From Acestrorhynchus altus (Eukaryota; Chordata; Actinopteri; Characiformes; Acestrorhynchidae), in assembly GCA_034509495.1 (NCBI GenBank), contig CM067520.1:23835182-23899181 (forward strand): a stretch of 64,000 nt of DNA. Direction: 5' to 3'. The position numbers were made by a program, and so were the translations under genes. Of the stretch, positions 1 through 12,000 are shown piece after piece. Numbering within the stretch: the first letter of the stretch is position 1; each line of letters starts with the position of its first letter. The notes beneath the pieces are model-generated. The model saw only the letters and a list, made by a program, of their open reading frames with translations, searched no databases and was not told where the DNA came from.

Positions 1-131
<131 letters not shown>

Positions 132-133
132 GT

Positions 134-485
134 CCTGGAGTTAGGACCCCACAGAACCACCACAGAGTATTACTAGAGCATCTCAAATTAAAGAAATACA
201 TTAAACATATATTTAATATTCGTTACTATTTAAAGTGATTTGTTTCAAGCTTTTTAGTTTTAAAATTGATACAGTGATTATTAATTTATTCAAATTGGAA
301 ATATAATTGAATATTTTGAGATTTTTGAAGCTTGAAAGGTCAGCACTGTAGTGACACTGACATGGTGGTGGTGTGTTAGTGTGTGTTGCACTGGTACAAG
401 TGAATCAGACACAGCAGGGCTGCTGGAGTGTTTAAACACTGTGTCCACTCACTGTCCACTCTATTAGACACTCCTACCTAGTTGC
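134..485. mobile_element. MITE-like repeat family A with a nested insertion
   Basis: The two ends (about 134-172 and 336-485) match the copy at 24,528-24,732, with shared motifs such as GACCCCACAG, CCACCACAGAG and the block ending in TGTCCACTC. The middle, about 174-335, is an unrelated AT-rich segment beginning GAGCATCTCAAA that resembles a Tc1-type terminal region, as if it had jumped into family A. Other family A copies lie at 16,010-16,105 and 28,880-29,090. No coding capacity is visible. Confidence 0.7.
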
Positions 486-880
486 ACAGGCCTCTTTGTT
501 TCCCAAGTCCACATACGGTTTATTATTTTTTCCTTTAATTTTAATTGTGTGTAGTTTTACTCAGATCAGTCAATACATAATACATGAAACAGCAGTTTGT
601 GAACTATGCAAAAACACATATGGTGTAAAAAATAGGCTGAAACCTTCACGTGAAGGACAGGCTGACCTTCTCACTTCCTCTTTTCCGGCCACAGGCGTAC
701 TGGCTTTGGAACTGATTGCTGCTTGTTTCCCCAGTCAACTGACTGAAGCTGAATAAACACACTAACTTTTATGGAATAATAAGTCTGTGCATTAAAACTA
801 AAATAACCTAATATATTAAAATGTGCCTGAATGGGATTGTGCAAATCTGAAATACAGAGAATCTGTGTACAGTCAAGTCT
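486..880. other. No gene seen; unique-looking AT-rich DNA
   Basis: A short open frame crosses 496-756 but it has no recognisable domain, Kozak context or splice structure, so I do not call it. Confidence 0.5.
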
Positions 881-883
881 AAA

Positions 884-1225
884 ATACACCACGTGTCCAA
901 ATGTTTGTGAACACCCCCTCATTCAGTTTCCTATTGCAAACACAGCCAATCCCTGTAGAGAAGTACTGCCAATAGAATAGGACTCTGGAGCAGATTAATC
1001 TATTGGCCTGGGCTAGAGGGGTAAAAAGCCCCCCAGCATTGAGCTGTGGAGAAGTGTAACTGGGTTCTCTGGAATAATGGTGGTCCAACAAGTACTTCTG
1101 AGTTGGGGATAAATAGGGGATAAGGTGGGGGTAGTGATCATTCAATATCCTGACCTCAAATACCTTTGAAATAATAAATGAGCATGTATCCCATATGCTT
1201 TTGTCCATAGTGTATAAAGCCATGC
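884..1225 (-). mobile_element. Non-autonomous DNA transposon, family B
   Basis: The segment starting ACCACGTGTCCAAATG, with a GGGGTAAAAAGCCCCCCAGC core, is the reverse-oriented relative of segments at 8,345-8,560 (AGTATTGGGACACC, then GGGGGGCTTTATACCCCTC), 11,290-11,480 and a short piece at 22,083-22,110. The shared edge motif and lack of coding sequence indicate a dispersed non-autonomous DNA element. Confidence 0.6.
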
Positions 1226-1689
1226 CATCTCTAGTTCATCCATTTCAAACTTGTGTCCAAATCTGGTACTGTAAACAATTATGAACTGAACTTTTGTGGT
1301 GGCCTGCAGGTAGAGCTGCTGGCCACCCTCACAGTGCTTATCACTTCTCTGATTTGTACTGTTATTAAAGATACTCAAACCAGCAACGATTCTGCAAAAA
1401 CCTGTCACTATCCACAATGCAGTGCAATGCAATGCACAACTATATTTAAGCAGTTTATGATCCAGTTCATTCTAGAAAGTAATTGGAAAAAGTGTCACAC
1501 ATGAAAGGAAAGAATAAAGAACAAAGATTTAATTTCACAGTTTATATTCAATATCCCCATAAATATAAAAATTTATATAAAAATAAAAATTTTGACACCA
1601 AAGTCACGTTACAAAACTTACTAGATACAACAAGGCATGTGGCTACAGTACACCATTAGCAACTATACAGTGTTCAGAAAAAAGTGCAG

Positions 1690-2400
1690 GGGCATGCGGA
1701 GCAGTGGCACACTTTTGGTTCCCTTAAGCAATTTCAGAGTGTGGAAAAATAAGTTTAATGTGGTTTATAAAGTTGTATAGCAACTTATGGAAACCTAAAA
1801 CCACTACCTTTTTCACACTCATACAAGTTTTCACTTTTAAAAGTAAATGGACTCAAAAGGGGCTCATAGGGGTTATGATATATAATGTGAACAACTGAAA
1901 AACTGTTAAAGAACCTTTTAAAATTGTTAAAGAACATCAACATAAAGTTGTTTAAGGCATGGAATGTTCTTCACACTTCCCCATTCCCTTTAAAACCACA
2001 TGTTCTAAATAGGACCATAAACACTCAGAGAACCCTTTGCATGAATAAAGAGTTCTTTGCTTCATGAAAGAGTTCTTCAGATTGAGGGAGGATGTGCTGT
2101 AGTGTTCTATATGACACCAAAAAGGGTTCTTCAATTGTTACAATGTCAAATGTAAATATTGAAGAACAATTTTTGGTGTGGTAAAGAATCATTTTCATAA
2201 AGGTTCTATACAGAACCTAAACAGTGCATTCTCCTTCAGTCTGAAGAACTTAGTCAAGATGCAATGAACCATTTAATCATGCAAAGAATGTTTTTGGGTC
2301 TATTTAGAACATTTTCTTTACTAAAGAGCCATTGAAGAACCATCAGTTTAAGTGTGTAGAAAGTAAAGGAGGTTTTTGAGTGTAATTGCACATTCTGCTA
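1690..2400. mobile_element. Palindromic MITE-like repeat rich in AAGAACC/GGTTCTT
   Basis: The stretch alternates AAAGAACC-like and GGTTCTT-like motifs on both strands, a pattern typical of fold-back non-autonomous elements. Related pieces lie near 26,320-26,520 and 27,385-27,470. No transposase is present. It lies just beyond the likely 3' UTR of the next gene. Confidence 0.5.
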
Positions 2401-2402
2401 CC

Positions 2403-2408
2403 TTTATT
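2403..2408 (-). terminator. Possible polyadenylation signal of the Cys-rich gene
   Basis: AATAAA reads on the minus strand about 440 bases after the stop codon at 2,848. It is the nearest clear hexamer, but such hexamers are common in AT-rich DNA. Confidence 0.35.
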
Positions 2409-2847
2409 TTTAAGAGTGTATACAGGATATGTGCATTAGTTCTTACTTAAGGGCTGTATAAAAATCATCCAAAACATAAAAACCAAAAAGGCCACATAGA
2501 ACACAAGAATAAGTGTCCAGTTTACATTCTTTGAGCACTGGACTTGACCAGGAACACTGAATGAGCTCTGCTGATAAACCTCATATCAAATGTAAATAAT
2601 AAAAAACATCTTTTAAAAAGGCCTCATTAAGGTAAGTGTACGTGTAACAATCAGCCAAAGAACACAGTAACATTACACACAATTATACAGATAAAGGCTT
2701 TAAACTGCTGTAAACATGCAACACAAAGAATTTCTGAAAACATGAGAACATTTCGAAACTATAAGCAACATATTCACACAACAGAGCACAGACTTCCTTG
2801 TGAGGTGGTTTATGTGCAGCTGCAGACCCACACTGTTCCACTGCTCT

Positions 2848-5542
2848 CTACTTGAACCTGATCTCGAAGCAGAAGCAGTTGATGGAGTCACACTCTGGTG
2901 GCTGGCAGGTGCAGGCACAGTCCCACATGACACACTGCAATACAGAGGGTGAAAATTTAGAAAAAAAAAAATATTATTTATACTTAACTAGTTTTATTTA
3001 TTTTACTTTTCTTCCATCTTACTTTAATCATTTTTAATTTTGTTTAATTTTCATTTAGGCATGTTTATTAGTAGTGTTATTATTTTATTATTATTTCAAA
3101 CATTTCAGTTTCCTTGTATTTTTGTCTGTTTTAAATTTAAGAATTGAGTAAAATCTTTATTTTAATTATATATTTTTCCCCTCTTAATCCTGAGTTCATT
3201 TATGATATTTTGGTTTATGATAAATCCCCATGTTTGTTTTTTATACATTTCTTCTATAATTTAATTTTTATATTAATTTATTCTCTCTTACTAGTTAACT
3301 GTTAATTCATTAATTTGTTTCCACTATAATTATTTTGTGTTCTGTTCAAAGTACTGAGCTTATTTTAGGTTAAAATAAAATATAATTTCAATTTTTATTT
3401 TTATTTTTAACCCTCAATGTATCTGTGAGTGAAAATACAGGTTGATTAATTTTAAATTAAAATGTTACATAATGTTGCTTATTTCTGTGTCACATCACTG
3501 GGGTCAACATAGGGATTACATATGGAATTGACAGATAACTGCTTTAAACCAATTTTGGATTTTACTAATATTTCAAATATATGTTTTTAAAGAATGGATC
3601 AGATTGATATTTATATCTGTCTGATATCGGATTATTCATTTGATAATTGATTTATTTATTGAACATAAGAAACAAACATGTCTCACCGGTTTTGTCTGGT
3701 TTTAGTTTTCTCCGTGGTTTGAACCCTGTAGCTGCTCTTTAAATAAGTTTGAATTAACAGACTAATAAAAATGATCTAAAAGTACTTTTAGTATTAATTT
3801 TAAATTTAGTTTCATTCAGAGTTCTCTTGTAAGGTCACTATTTTGGAGATACACGTATTTCACTGGTCCCTGATGATGTAGGTGACACTGGATTACTGCG
3901 CGAAAATCTGCTTTTAATGAATTTCTAATTTCACAGCTTTCGTAAATGTAATATTTTCTCTGTAATGCACATCCAGGCAGATGTACCTTGGCAAATATAG
4001 TTTCCATTCTGTTATATATAATTCCCTACATGTGCATATGAAAACCACAACATATAATTCAGGAAAAGTTATGCACTTGATTTATTAATGCTGGTACTAA
4101 AAACCCACTTCAGGAGATCTGAGCCCTTATCTAAAAATGGAGAGAATTTGAATCTTTCTTTGTCTACCACCAAAAAGATCCAAACATCCTTACATTTGAA
4201 GAGGGACAGGAGTAGTCAAGGCAAGAGTTCAGGGTTGGTGGACGGCAGTCACATGACTGAGCACACGTGTGACAGTATTCAAAAGGAGACTGAGCACTTT
4301 GGCAGCAGTTTGTACATGGAGGACTGCACTGACCCTGCGAAAGAAGAGACAAAACACAGGAGCTACAGAGTCCCTTTCCAGATTATTTATTTATATAAAC
4401 CTTACAGGACCACGAGTGTCTTGGGAAATAATTCTTACCTTGAGACAGTGATGGCACCACAAAACACCAGCAAGGAATAACATGTAGAGCCCAACAGCAA
4501 TCATGACAATGGCAGGGAGTGGGAGGGAGAGAGCCCATAAGGGAACTGCCTGAGAATCATGGGAAATATAAATAAAATAATTAAAATAATAATAATAATT
4601 AGTGAAATTACTTATAATAAATAGTAAAAATGGTAAAATTAGAATCAGGTGCAGCACATCATCTACAAATAATTAGAACATGGTTAAAGAGGAATGTGGA
4701 GGAGGCTGTCTACATTAAACATTAGTTTGGTTTGCTCTTGATTGTTGCAGTGATATCAACATGGCCAGATCCAAAGAGCTTCCTGAGGCCTTCAGAAAGA
4801 TGGTTTAAGATGCAAATGAGATTGAGAAGGAATTTAGAAAGTGCCCAGGACAGACTGAAATCCGTCATTTACCATTGGAGGCTGCTTCAGACCAAGAGTA
4901 GACCACAAGAAGCAGAGAAGTCTCCGACAATGCTAAAATGTCATCATGGGTCCTACAGATATGTCTCACCACAGTTGATGTGAAAATACAGCATCTACCA
5001 TCAGAAAGAGACCAAACAATTAAAACTGATTAAGAAAACATCAGGGCAAGAGAAAAGACCAGGACTTCTCAACAGATAGATAATTAGCCTTTACCTTACT
5101 TCCAGATGAAAACATCTGGCTGAAAAAGGCTCAAACAGCAATGACCAGGATGGACCATGCTGGTCAACAAGCACGACCAGCATCAACAAACTAGACCGGA
5201 GTCTTGAGTCCTGAGAACTAGGCCTGTGTCCTAGACCTGAGATCTGTGTCGTAGACCTGAGTCCGAGACGTAGACGTGTGTCCTAGTCCTAGACCTGTCT
5301 CCTAAACCTGAGATCTGTGTCTTAGACCTAGACCATAAACCTGATATCTGTGTCCTAGACCTAGGCCTGTGTCCTAGACCTGAGATCTGTGTCCTAGACC
5401 TAGACCTGTGTCCTAAACCTGAGATCTCTGTCCTAGACCTTTGTCCAAGTCCTGAGTCTTGAATAGAGACAGAGACAGTACCAGTGAGGGTTTAAGAACA
5501 GATGCTGTAATAACAGACTGGGTTCACACTTACCATCCTCAT
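2848..5542 (-). CDS. Cysteine-rich single-pass membrane protein, 115 aa, four exons
   Basis: Exons on the minus strand: 5,542-5,534, 4,549-4,439, 4,334-4,194 and 2,934-2,848. All have GT-AG borders and all junctions are phase 0, giving one 115-residue frame ending in TAG. Residues about 7-34 are a hydrophobic membrane segment (LWALSLPLPAIVMIAVGLYM onward), followed at once by WCHHC. The rest carries 19 cysteines in CxxC, CC and CxC patterns and ends CFCFEIRFK. The first coding exon gives only Met-Arg-Met. A start inside exon 2 would lie within the membrane segment, so the exon 1 start is preferred. I do not recognise the family. A cysteine-dense tail right after a membrane helix could be palmitoylated, metal-binding or disulfide-rich; this is inference. 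Intron 1 holds a Tc1 remnant and a minisatellite, and intron 3 a MITE. Confidence 0.8.
3690..3990. mobile_element. MITE-like repeat family C, in intron 3 of the Cys-rich gene
   Basis: The motifs TTTTGTCTGGTTTTAG, GTTTGAACCCTGTAG and TTTTGGAGATACACG recur in inverted orientation at 10,125-10,345 (GGAGATACACGG, CTACAGGGTTCAAAC). Two inverted copies 6 kb apart, with no coding sequence, fit a non-autonomous DNA element. Confidence 0.6.
4690..5050 (+). mobile_element. Tc1-like transposon remnant (N-terminal transposase part)
   Basis: In one frame the segment reads RSKELPEAFRKMV, the typical N-terminal helix-turn-helix start of a Tc1 transposase. Later, in another frame, it reads SPTMLKCHHGSYR, matching SPTILKCHHGTYR in the copy at 50,478-51,120. 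Internal stops and frame changes show that it is dead. It lies in intron 1 of the Cys-rich gene, on the opposite strand. Confidence 0.75.
5205..5460. repeat. Imperfect minisatellite (CCTAGACCTGAGATCTGTGT-type unit)
   Basis: About a dozen degenerate copies of TGTGTCCTAGACCTGAGATC and its shorter form TGTCCTAGACCTAGACC occur in a row, with a step near 17 or 34 bases. It sits in intron 1 of the Cys-rich gene, 70 bases from exon 1. It is unrelated to the array at 29-45 kb. Confidence 0.85.
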
Positions 5543-5770
5543 TACATCAACCGACGGCCCTGTAACGGACCTAACTAACTGTAAATATATGTTTCCGGTA
5601 AGTAACATCCATAACGGCCCAACAAACGCTGAGAATCCGACTGTTTACAAACGTTTCACATCAAATCGTCTCTTATCAAACTTAACGATGTAGGAACAGC
5701 GTCGTCCAGGCAACGTCTTCTTCTTTACGCGCTCTGTAACAGACTGCAGACTGCTGCTGCCCCCTACAGG
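5543..5770 (-). promoter_or_regulatory. Probable promoter/5' UTR of the Cys-rich gene
   Basis: The 200 bases upstream of the ATG hold many CpG dinucleotides (for example CATCAAATCGTC, CAGCGTCGTCCAGG and TTTACGCGCTC) in otherwise CpG-poor DNA, as expected for a CpG-type promoter. No TATA box is visible. The transcription start is not defined by sequence alone. Confidence 0.45.
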
Positions 5771-6280
5771 CCAATATAGCCATGAAAGAACTTTTATTAT
5801 GTAGACTTTTATTATGTAAACTTTTATTTTATAAACATACATTCCGCGCAAAAACGTGGTAACATATAGAAAACAAAAACAGTAAATAACAGTAAATAAA
5901 ATAAATAAATCATATTTTTAAAAACAATTTTACACTGAAACGATTTTTGTATTTATTTTAAAAGCCAAATTATTTTAGAAATCAAATAAATCAAACAAAT
6001 GAACATATAATAATGAATACAGAATACCTAAAATATCAATCTAGAAAAATAAGTTAAAATGCCCTCTTAATTCAATGTCATTTTCTCAATTTAGTAAACC
6101 ATTCTCATGGACAATGGCCTCCAATTCACTAATACTAATTTGATATTTTCAGCATTTAATATTTAGAGGTATTTTTTTGTTGGTGAAATTTAATTTATTT
6201 TGGTTTGTTTGTTTGAAATACAAAAAGATGACAAACCTATTTTTATATATAAGTATGTATAAAGGTAAAGATGCTCATAA

Positions 6281-6283
<3 letters not shown>

Positions 6284-6323
<40 letters not shown>
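6284..6323. repeat. (CA)n microsatellite
   Basis: Twenty uninterrupted CA units directly abut the LINE fragment that follows. Confidence 0.97.
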
Positions 6324-6325
<2 letters not shown>

Positions 6326-6660
6326 TAGGGTGAGAAGCTCAGTCACCCGAGAGGGACTCAGAGTAAAGCTGCTGCTCCTCCATGTCAAGAGGAGCCAGTT
6401 GGGGTGGCTCAGGCATCTAGTTAGGATGTCTCCTGGACGCCTCCCTGGTGAGGTGAACTGGGCACGCCCCACCGAGAGAAGACCCAGAGGAAGACCCAGG
6501 ACACACTGGAGAGACTATGTTTCTCGCCTGGCCTGGGAATGCCTAGGGGTTCCCCCGGAAGAGCTGGGCCAAGTGGCTGGGGAGAGGGAAGTCTCTCTGC
6601 TTAGGCTGCTGCCCCCGAGACCCGACCCGGGATAAGCAGCAGAAAATGGATGGATGAATA
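6324..6660 (+). mobile_element. 3' end of an RTE/Rex3-like LINE
   Basis: The open frame reads QLGWLRHLVRMSPGRLPGEV, then RRPRGRPRTHWRDYVS, then RLLPPRPDPG, and ends in a stop followed by GGATGGATG. This is the C-terminal end of a fish non-LTR reverse-transcriptase polyprotein. The short GATG-type tail is what I remember for Rex3/RTE elements. The 5' part is missing. Related pieces lie at 22,555-23,046, 47,470-47,672 and 55,850-56,640. Confidence 0.8.
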
Positions 6661-6664
6661 ATGA

Positions 6665-8340
6665 CAGTTCCTATGAATCATTTATAATATGCTTTATTCT
6701 TGTTCTTCTTAACTAACAGATAATAACATTGAGAGTTTAATGCACAGGCTTACCAGAGTCAAACACAGCTGCCCTGAGGGCACAGAGGCCACTGACTGAC
6801 CTAGCCACACGTATACAAAACCAATTATCTGGGACTGCTGATTGGCTGAATTTATGAACTAGGTCAGCTCTGACGCTCATTGACTGTCAGCTATTACCAT
6901 GTCAACCTTTTAACCCTTTTTTTCGTCACCATTAAGAAAGTATTTGTTTATAATTTACATACTCACAGAAAAGACACAGCAACCTCAAAATCAACACAAG
7001 AGCAACACATCCATGTACTTTGGCTTTGCATAAGTCCCTACGCCTCTTTGGGTGAAAACAGTCACTCTAATTTGACTGGCAGGAAAAATTTCCAAGCTTT
7101 TAACAATTTAGTTGCATAAAATAAAACACCCTGCTGATTTATAGGTATTAAGTATCCAAAACATATGGCCAGCCAGGCCAACAAATACATCAATTAAATC
7201 ATATTGCTGCCGGTCAATGTTCAGTGCTGATTCATAGGAATCCTTTCATCATGCCTCTGTCAAAAGGGACAAATGGCCCCACACAGCAGCAGGAAGTGTT
7301 ATATCAGATCCACTTTAACAATAATCACAACATAAAAGCACCTGCTTTTAATACAGGCTAACATTAAGTGGGATTTTCTTGGCTTTACTTGGAAAAGAAG
7401 GAACAGGGGGTGTGAGGAAGAAAACATGTTGTACAAATAAGTAGAGATGGCAGAGAAACAGGAAGAGGAAAAGTTTGGACCATCAAAAACTTTTACCTTT
7501 GCCACATGCATGCATGAAGTTGGGGGCGGAGCTTTTGAAGGAGTGCTGAGCGGAGGGGTGTGGTTGTGGTGTTAAATATCATTTCATAGAATCGGGGCAC
7601 ATTTTCTGTGAATCTGTGGCTTAATTGAGAGATTAAATAATATAAGTAATAAACACATGAATCTAGGCACTACCATTTGCACTACAAATGCATGCAGAAA
7701 AGTGATGTTTGAAACAAGCAAAATCAATCCTAGTTTGAATGGAATTCTTCTGGGAGAAAGCAAAACAGGGATAATGAGCCCCTCCCCCAAATGAGCCCAC
7801 AATTGCTCTTGGGTGTGGAATAATGTATTCGTGGAAAAGTGTGAAAACGCCCTTACAGTGCATTCTAAACCAGATAACCTACTATGGCTTTTTGTGGTCC
7901 AACCCTGAGTTTAATATTATGCTGTATATGAGTGGTGGTCATAGACAGCTGCCAATGGATGCTGAACGCCAATGGTGGCATATTTGTAGGTTTGGGATGT
8001 CAGATTGCGGTTCAGCGTTCACATAATTCCCATCAGGCCTACAACCACCTATAGCTCTGTGACCCACAAAAGGTCAAAGTACCTCGGGTTATTGCTAATA
8101 TTAGTCACGCTCGCTAGTTTCACGGAACATTCAGAGAACCTACCACACAGGTTTTTGTTCCAGTTCAGTCACAATTTTGTTGATTGTTGGTTATTTTAAG
8201 GACAGCAGACATAGCTTTTAAAATTACTCAAACGACTCTCCTCTCTACCTAGAGCAATACTCAGAATCAGCCATTAAGCCTTTCGCTGTACAATGTCAAT
8301 GCATTCGACATGCTAAAGACTGTATTTACTATCAGTGTGC
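6665..8340. other. Intergenic DNA, no gene seen
   Basis: Short open frames occur on both strands but none shows a domain, splice-consistent exons or coding bias. The block at about 7,560-8,190 looks like a decayed repeat, but I cannot name it. Confidence 0.45.
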
Positions 8341-8344
8341 ACTA

Positions 8345-8560
8345 TTAAATATTCACTATATGATCACAAGTATTGGGACACCTGTTCATTTATTTCTACA
8401 ATGAGGACTGGGGGGCTTTATACCCCTCTAACCTAAGTCTGGCCTTATGAACATAGCTTTTAACAATAAGTGAATCCTAGTCTAGTGGTAGTACTTCTCC
8501 ATACGTCAGGAATTGAAGGGACATATTTGGACACATTGTGTTTATGGTCATGCGGATGAG
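8345..8560 (+). mobile_element. Non-autonomous DNA transposon, family B (second copy)
   Basis: ACAAGTATTGGGACACCTG and the later GGCTTTATACCCCTCTA and TAGTACTTCTCCATA motifs match the complement of the copy at 884-1,225. No coding sequence. Confidence 0.6.
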
Positions 8561-10120
8561 AAGTGTCCATAAGAGTGGAGAATTTAACCGTAACTGTAAC
8601 TCTTATGAAACATCAACTTTTAAGAGGCTGTGAGCTCAAGTCAGCGTTTATGTTAATCTAATGAAGTGGGAGAAACAAAGTATGCAATCAAATCGTTAAT
8701 GCATGACAAAATCACTACTCTAACTGGAGGCAGACGGAGCACAAAGAGAGTGCGTGGTTCAGAGAATTATCAATTCAATAACCAGTACATGGAGCTTTAG
8801 ATCTGTTCACTACCTGTTCCTCGAGTTAGGCTTGTTATGTTTCCATGCAGATTCTGAGAAATCAAATTGAATTGCTCACCTTTAATGCAATGTGTTCACA
8901 GATACAGCTTTGAGGAGCAGAAAGCTCTGCCTACCAGTTATTTTAATTGGTTATTGTCTAAACCAGTTCTGCCTTAGAGGCAGCGTTGCCTCCCAAACTG
9001 TTTTGAGTAGTGATTTTACACAATTTTGCACGATGTACTCTTTAATTTTAACCACTATTACTTGCATTCCATATGCAAAAAAACAGTGCTAATGCCAGCA
9101 TCACTGTTTCCTGTGGACTTAGGTAAATGTACCAGTGTACTGGTAAGCAGTGAAATGATGAGCCATAGAATTTGCATTGATTTCAAATGCTTTATTATTA
9201 TCAAACTACATTACTGCTTTCAACAGGTCACAGAAAGACATGCCTTAGGCCTCAGGTGCGAATGACCGTACTTATGCCTAAAACTCATTCAACACAAAAT
9301 ACAGGCCACAACCGTTTTGGACAGGTCATGTGTACAGGAACCAACAGCTGTCTTTCTTCTCTGTCTTGCAGTTTCAAGTTTTAGACTGAAAAGAAATCCC
9401 TCAACATAAAAAAAGTAAATCTATAGAACATCAGTACAGAAAATCTGTAAAAAAATTGGTCAAACATTGATTGTTTAAATAATTTGCAATTATTTAAACT
9501 AAGGTACTAAGGTATTAAGGTGTTTTGTAACTGAGAATAGGTGATGAAAGCTAGTTAGTTAACTAATTAACTAACTTGTGCTGCCATACCATACAAAACC
9601 ATGCATAATCTGAGACCTAATATTTTCAAACGTACTTCTGCAGTTCTCTATTTCAAGAAACAAAATAAAACACTTTAAACAAGACTGCTGTTGTATTAAA
9701 ATATATGTGCAATTTAATTTTCCTGAGTTTACTGAGTCGACAGAAGTGGAGTTAAACTACCACTGCATCTAAAAAAATGAGAATACTGTGAAAAATAAGT
9801 TTATGTATTTCTTAATCTAAATTTAATCCAAAAACTGACATATATTTTATATTCATTACATCTAAAGGGACACTGTCTGATTGGCAATTTAGTCTAACTT
9901 TAATATTTAATTAAATAATTTAATAATTTGATCATTTGAGATCACGGTTTTCTGTGAAAATGCAAAAAAAAGGAAAATGTAAAACATTTCTTTCAATTTG
10001 TATTGAATATAAAATATGTCAGTTTCTTTTTCAATGAACTTTTCAACAATATTTTCATTTTTAGTATTAATAATAAAAAAAATAAAAAGAAACACGTAAT
10101 AAAAATGTTAAATTATTATA
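8561..10120. other. AT-rich intergenic DNA with Tc1-type terminal fragments
   Basis: No gene is seen. About 9,765-9,890 (CATCTAAAAAAATGAGAATA onward) resembles the AT-rich ends of Tc1-like elements, also seen at 174-335, 18,290-18,445, 51,640-51,835 and 61,660-61,860. Confidence 0.45.
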
Positions 10121-10124
10121 CTTA

Positions 10125-10345
10125 TTGGCGCTGCCCAGTGAAAAACAAGTATCTCCAAAATGGCAGCTTTAAAGGAAAAGGCAAAAATCTTTTTTAACTT
10201 TAATAGGAAGTTAATGTAAAGTATGAGCAATTAAAAGTAAATCAGCATTTCTATTGGTCTATTCATCCAGAGTGATTAACACCGTGTAAAGAGCATCTAC
10301 AGGGTTCAAACCGTGAAGAAATCTAAAAACAGACAAAAATGGAGA
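10125..10345. mobile_element. MITE-like repeat family C, inverted relative of 3,690-3,990
   Basis: It begins GGCGCTGCCCAGTG and contains TCTACAGGGTTCAAACCG and ATGGAGATACACGG, which are complements of motifs in the copy at 3,690-3,990. Confidence 0.6.
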
Positions 10346-11985
10346 TACACGGTTTTCAATGGACAACAATGTTATGCATACTACTCAAATACAGTACCAG
10401 CTGTGCATATAGATTTTATAGTTTCAGCATGTTGATTGTTCACAGTACAGAGTAACAAGGTAATTTTATCTAGAAGCACAGATCAGCTATGTTCACACAG
10501 CAGTTCAATGTGGCCCAAATTTGACATTGTATTTGGGCCACTTTCAAGTGGTACTGAAATCCAATATATATCTGATGAGCAGTAACGTACACTGAGGAGA
10601 AGGGAAAATGCATGACAGCAGCTCATCTGATCAGTTCACACATATTGGATGTAGGTCGTGTTACAAAGAACAGCCCAAAAAAAATCAGTTTTGGGCCAAC
10701 CGTGACCGTTCACACCGCTGTAATGCTGAAAACAACAAAAAACACCTTTAATTTGGTCCCATCTGTTATAACTGTGCTACAATATCAATATAACATGAAT
10801 ACAATACACTCTACTGTCTTACATTCAACCCCACGGTTCCAGCCCACAAATTATTTTAGTAAAAAATTTACCTGGTGTCTAAACATCTGTAATGTGGGAC
10901 TAATAGGTGACAAGATAACGGGCAAGTAACTGTGTACCAGAGACAGCAGTTGATTACGTAAACACTGATCTGCACTAATTGTGAGCACGTGCAAAAAAAG
11001 TAGCGCAGTTTTTAAAGTGCCAGGCCAAACACAAACACAGTTAAAAACAAGACAAGTGTACAAGACTTCATAAAAGAGTTACTCTCCTTCCTCCCCACCA
11101 CCATGAGTTTGGTCCCATCCATTGGCCCAGTGATTGGCTCTGCCCTGCCTTCCATACTTCCATGGCAGGAGCCGCCAAGGTCCAGATGTTTCAAGAACTG
11201 GTCTGATGATATGGCCAAAACCATAGACTGAATAATTGTTACTATACCTTGGTCAGAATAAAACATGTGCACTCAGAGATGTTTGAGAGATATAATCTAT
11301 AGACAAAAGTATTTGGACACCTGCTCATTTATCGTTTGTCCAAAATCACGTGTATTAAGAAAAGCTTATCCTGCTTTTGTCGTAGAGTCCTCTAGCTCGT
11401 GGCTGTCATAAGGCATGGTGCCAATATAGACAAGAAGGTGTCAAAAAATAGCCAAATTGCACACATTAGAAGTGCAAATATGTATTTACACATATAGTGC
11501 AGCTGTATTTAAGAGATGTATTTAAAGGTATGTTGTTTATCATCCTAAATCTGGTAAACATATCTAACATTTCTCATTATAAGATAATAATATATAATTA
11601 TTCCACCAATTTCTGCAATGTTTTTACATTTTTTGGATTTTTTTATCAATATTGTTCTTCTGATAATGCTGGTAGATCATTTTGCTTGTTCAGTGCTGTA
11701 TGTTTACTGTATACAGATGGTGTCAGCAGAATAAAATACTCCCTAACACAGTGGAAAATGTGAGATGTTTTGGGTGTTGGTTAAGTGTATGGTTGCCTGT
11801 GAAGAGTTGGTACAGAATATTAAGCAGATGGTATTAATGTTATGGCTGATTGGTGTACACTCTGTCAGTCTTCACTACTGAGCAGAAACAGGTGATAAGT
11901 TAGAGTAAGGCTGAGCAAAATGTCTGTACAGCTATTAGGGAGGTGAAATAATGCTTTGTCGCAATGAGAAACATTAGATTTTCAG
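10346..11985. other. Intergenic DNA with repeat fragments, no gene seen
   Basis: About 10,490-10,730 contains TGGCCCAAATTTGACAT and TTTGGGCCACTT in partly inverted arrangement, like a MITE. About 11,290-11,480 (AAAAGTATTTGGACACCTG) is another family B copy. The open frame at 11,012-11,272 on the minus strand has no recognised domain. Confidence 0.4.
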
Positions 11986-12000
11986 AGATTAAAGACTATC

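Noticed and set aside
496..756. An 86-residue frame with a hydrophobic start, possibly a secreted peptide
   Set aside because: It has no homology I recognise, poor start context and is flanked by repeats.
11012..11272. Minus-strand frame with a hydrophobic C-terminal tail downstream of the protease gene
   Set aside because: It does not resemble any protease exon, lacks splice signals and lies in repeat-rich DNA.
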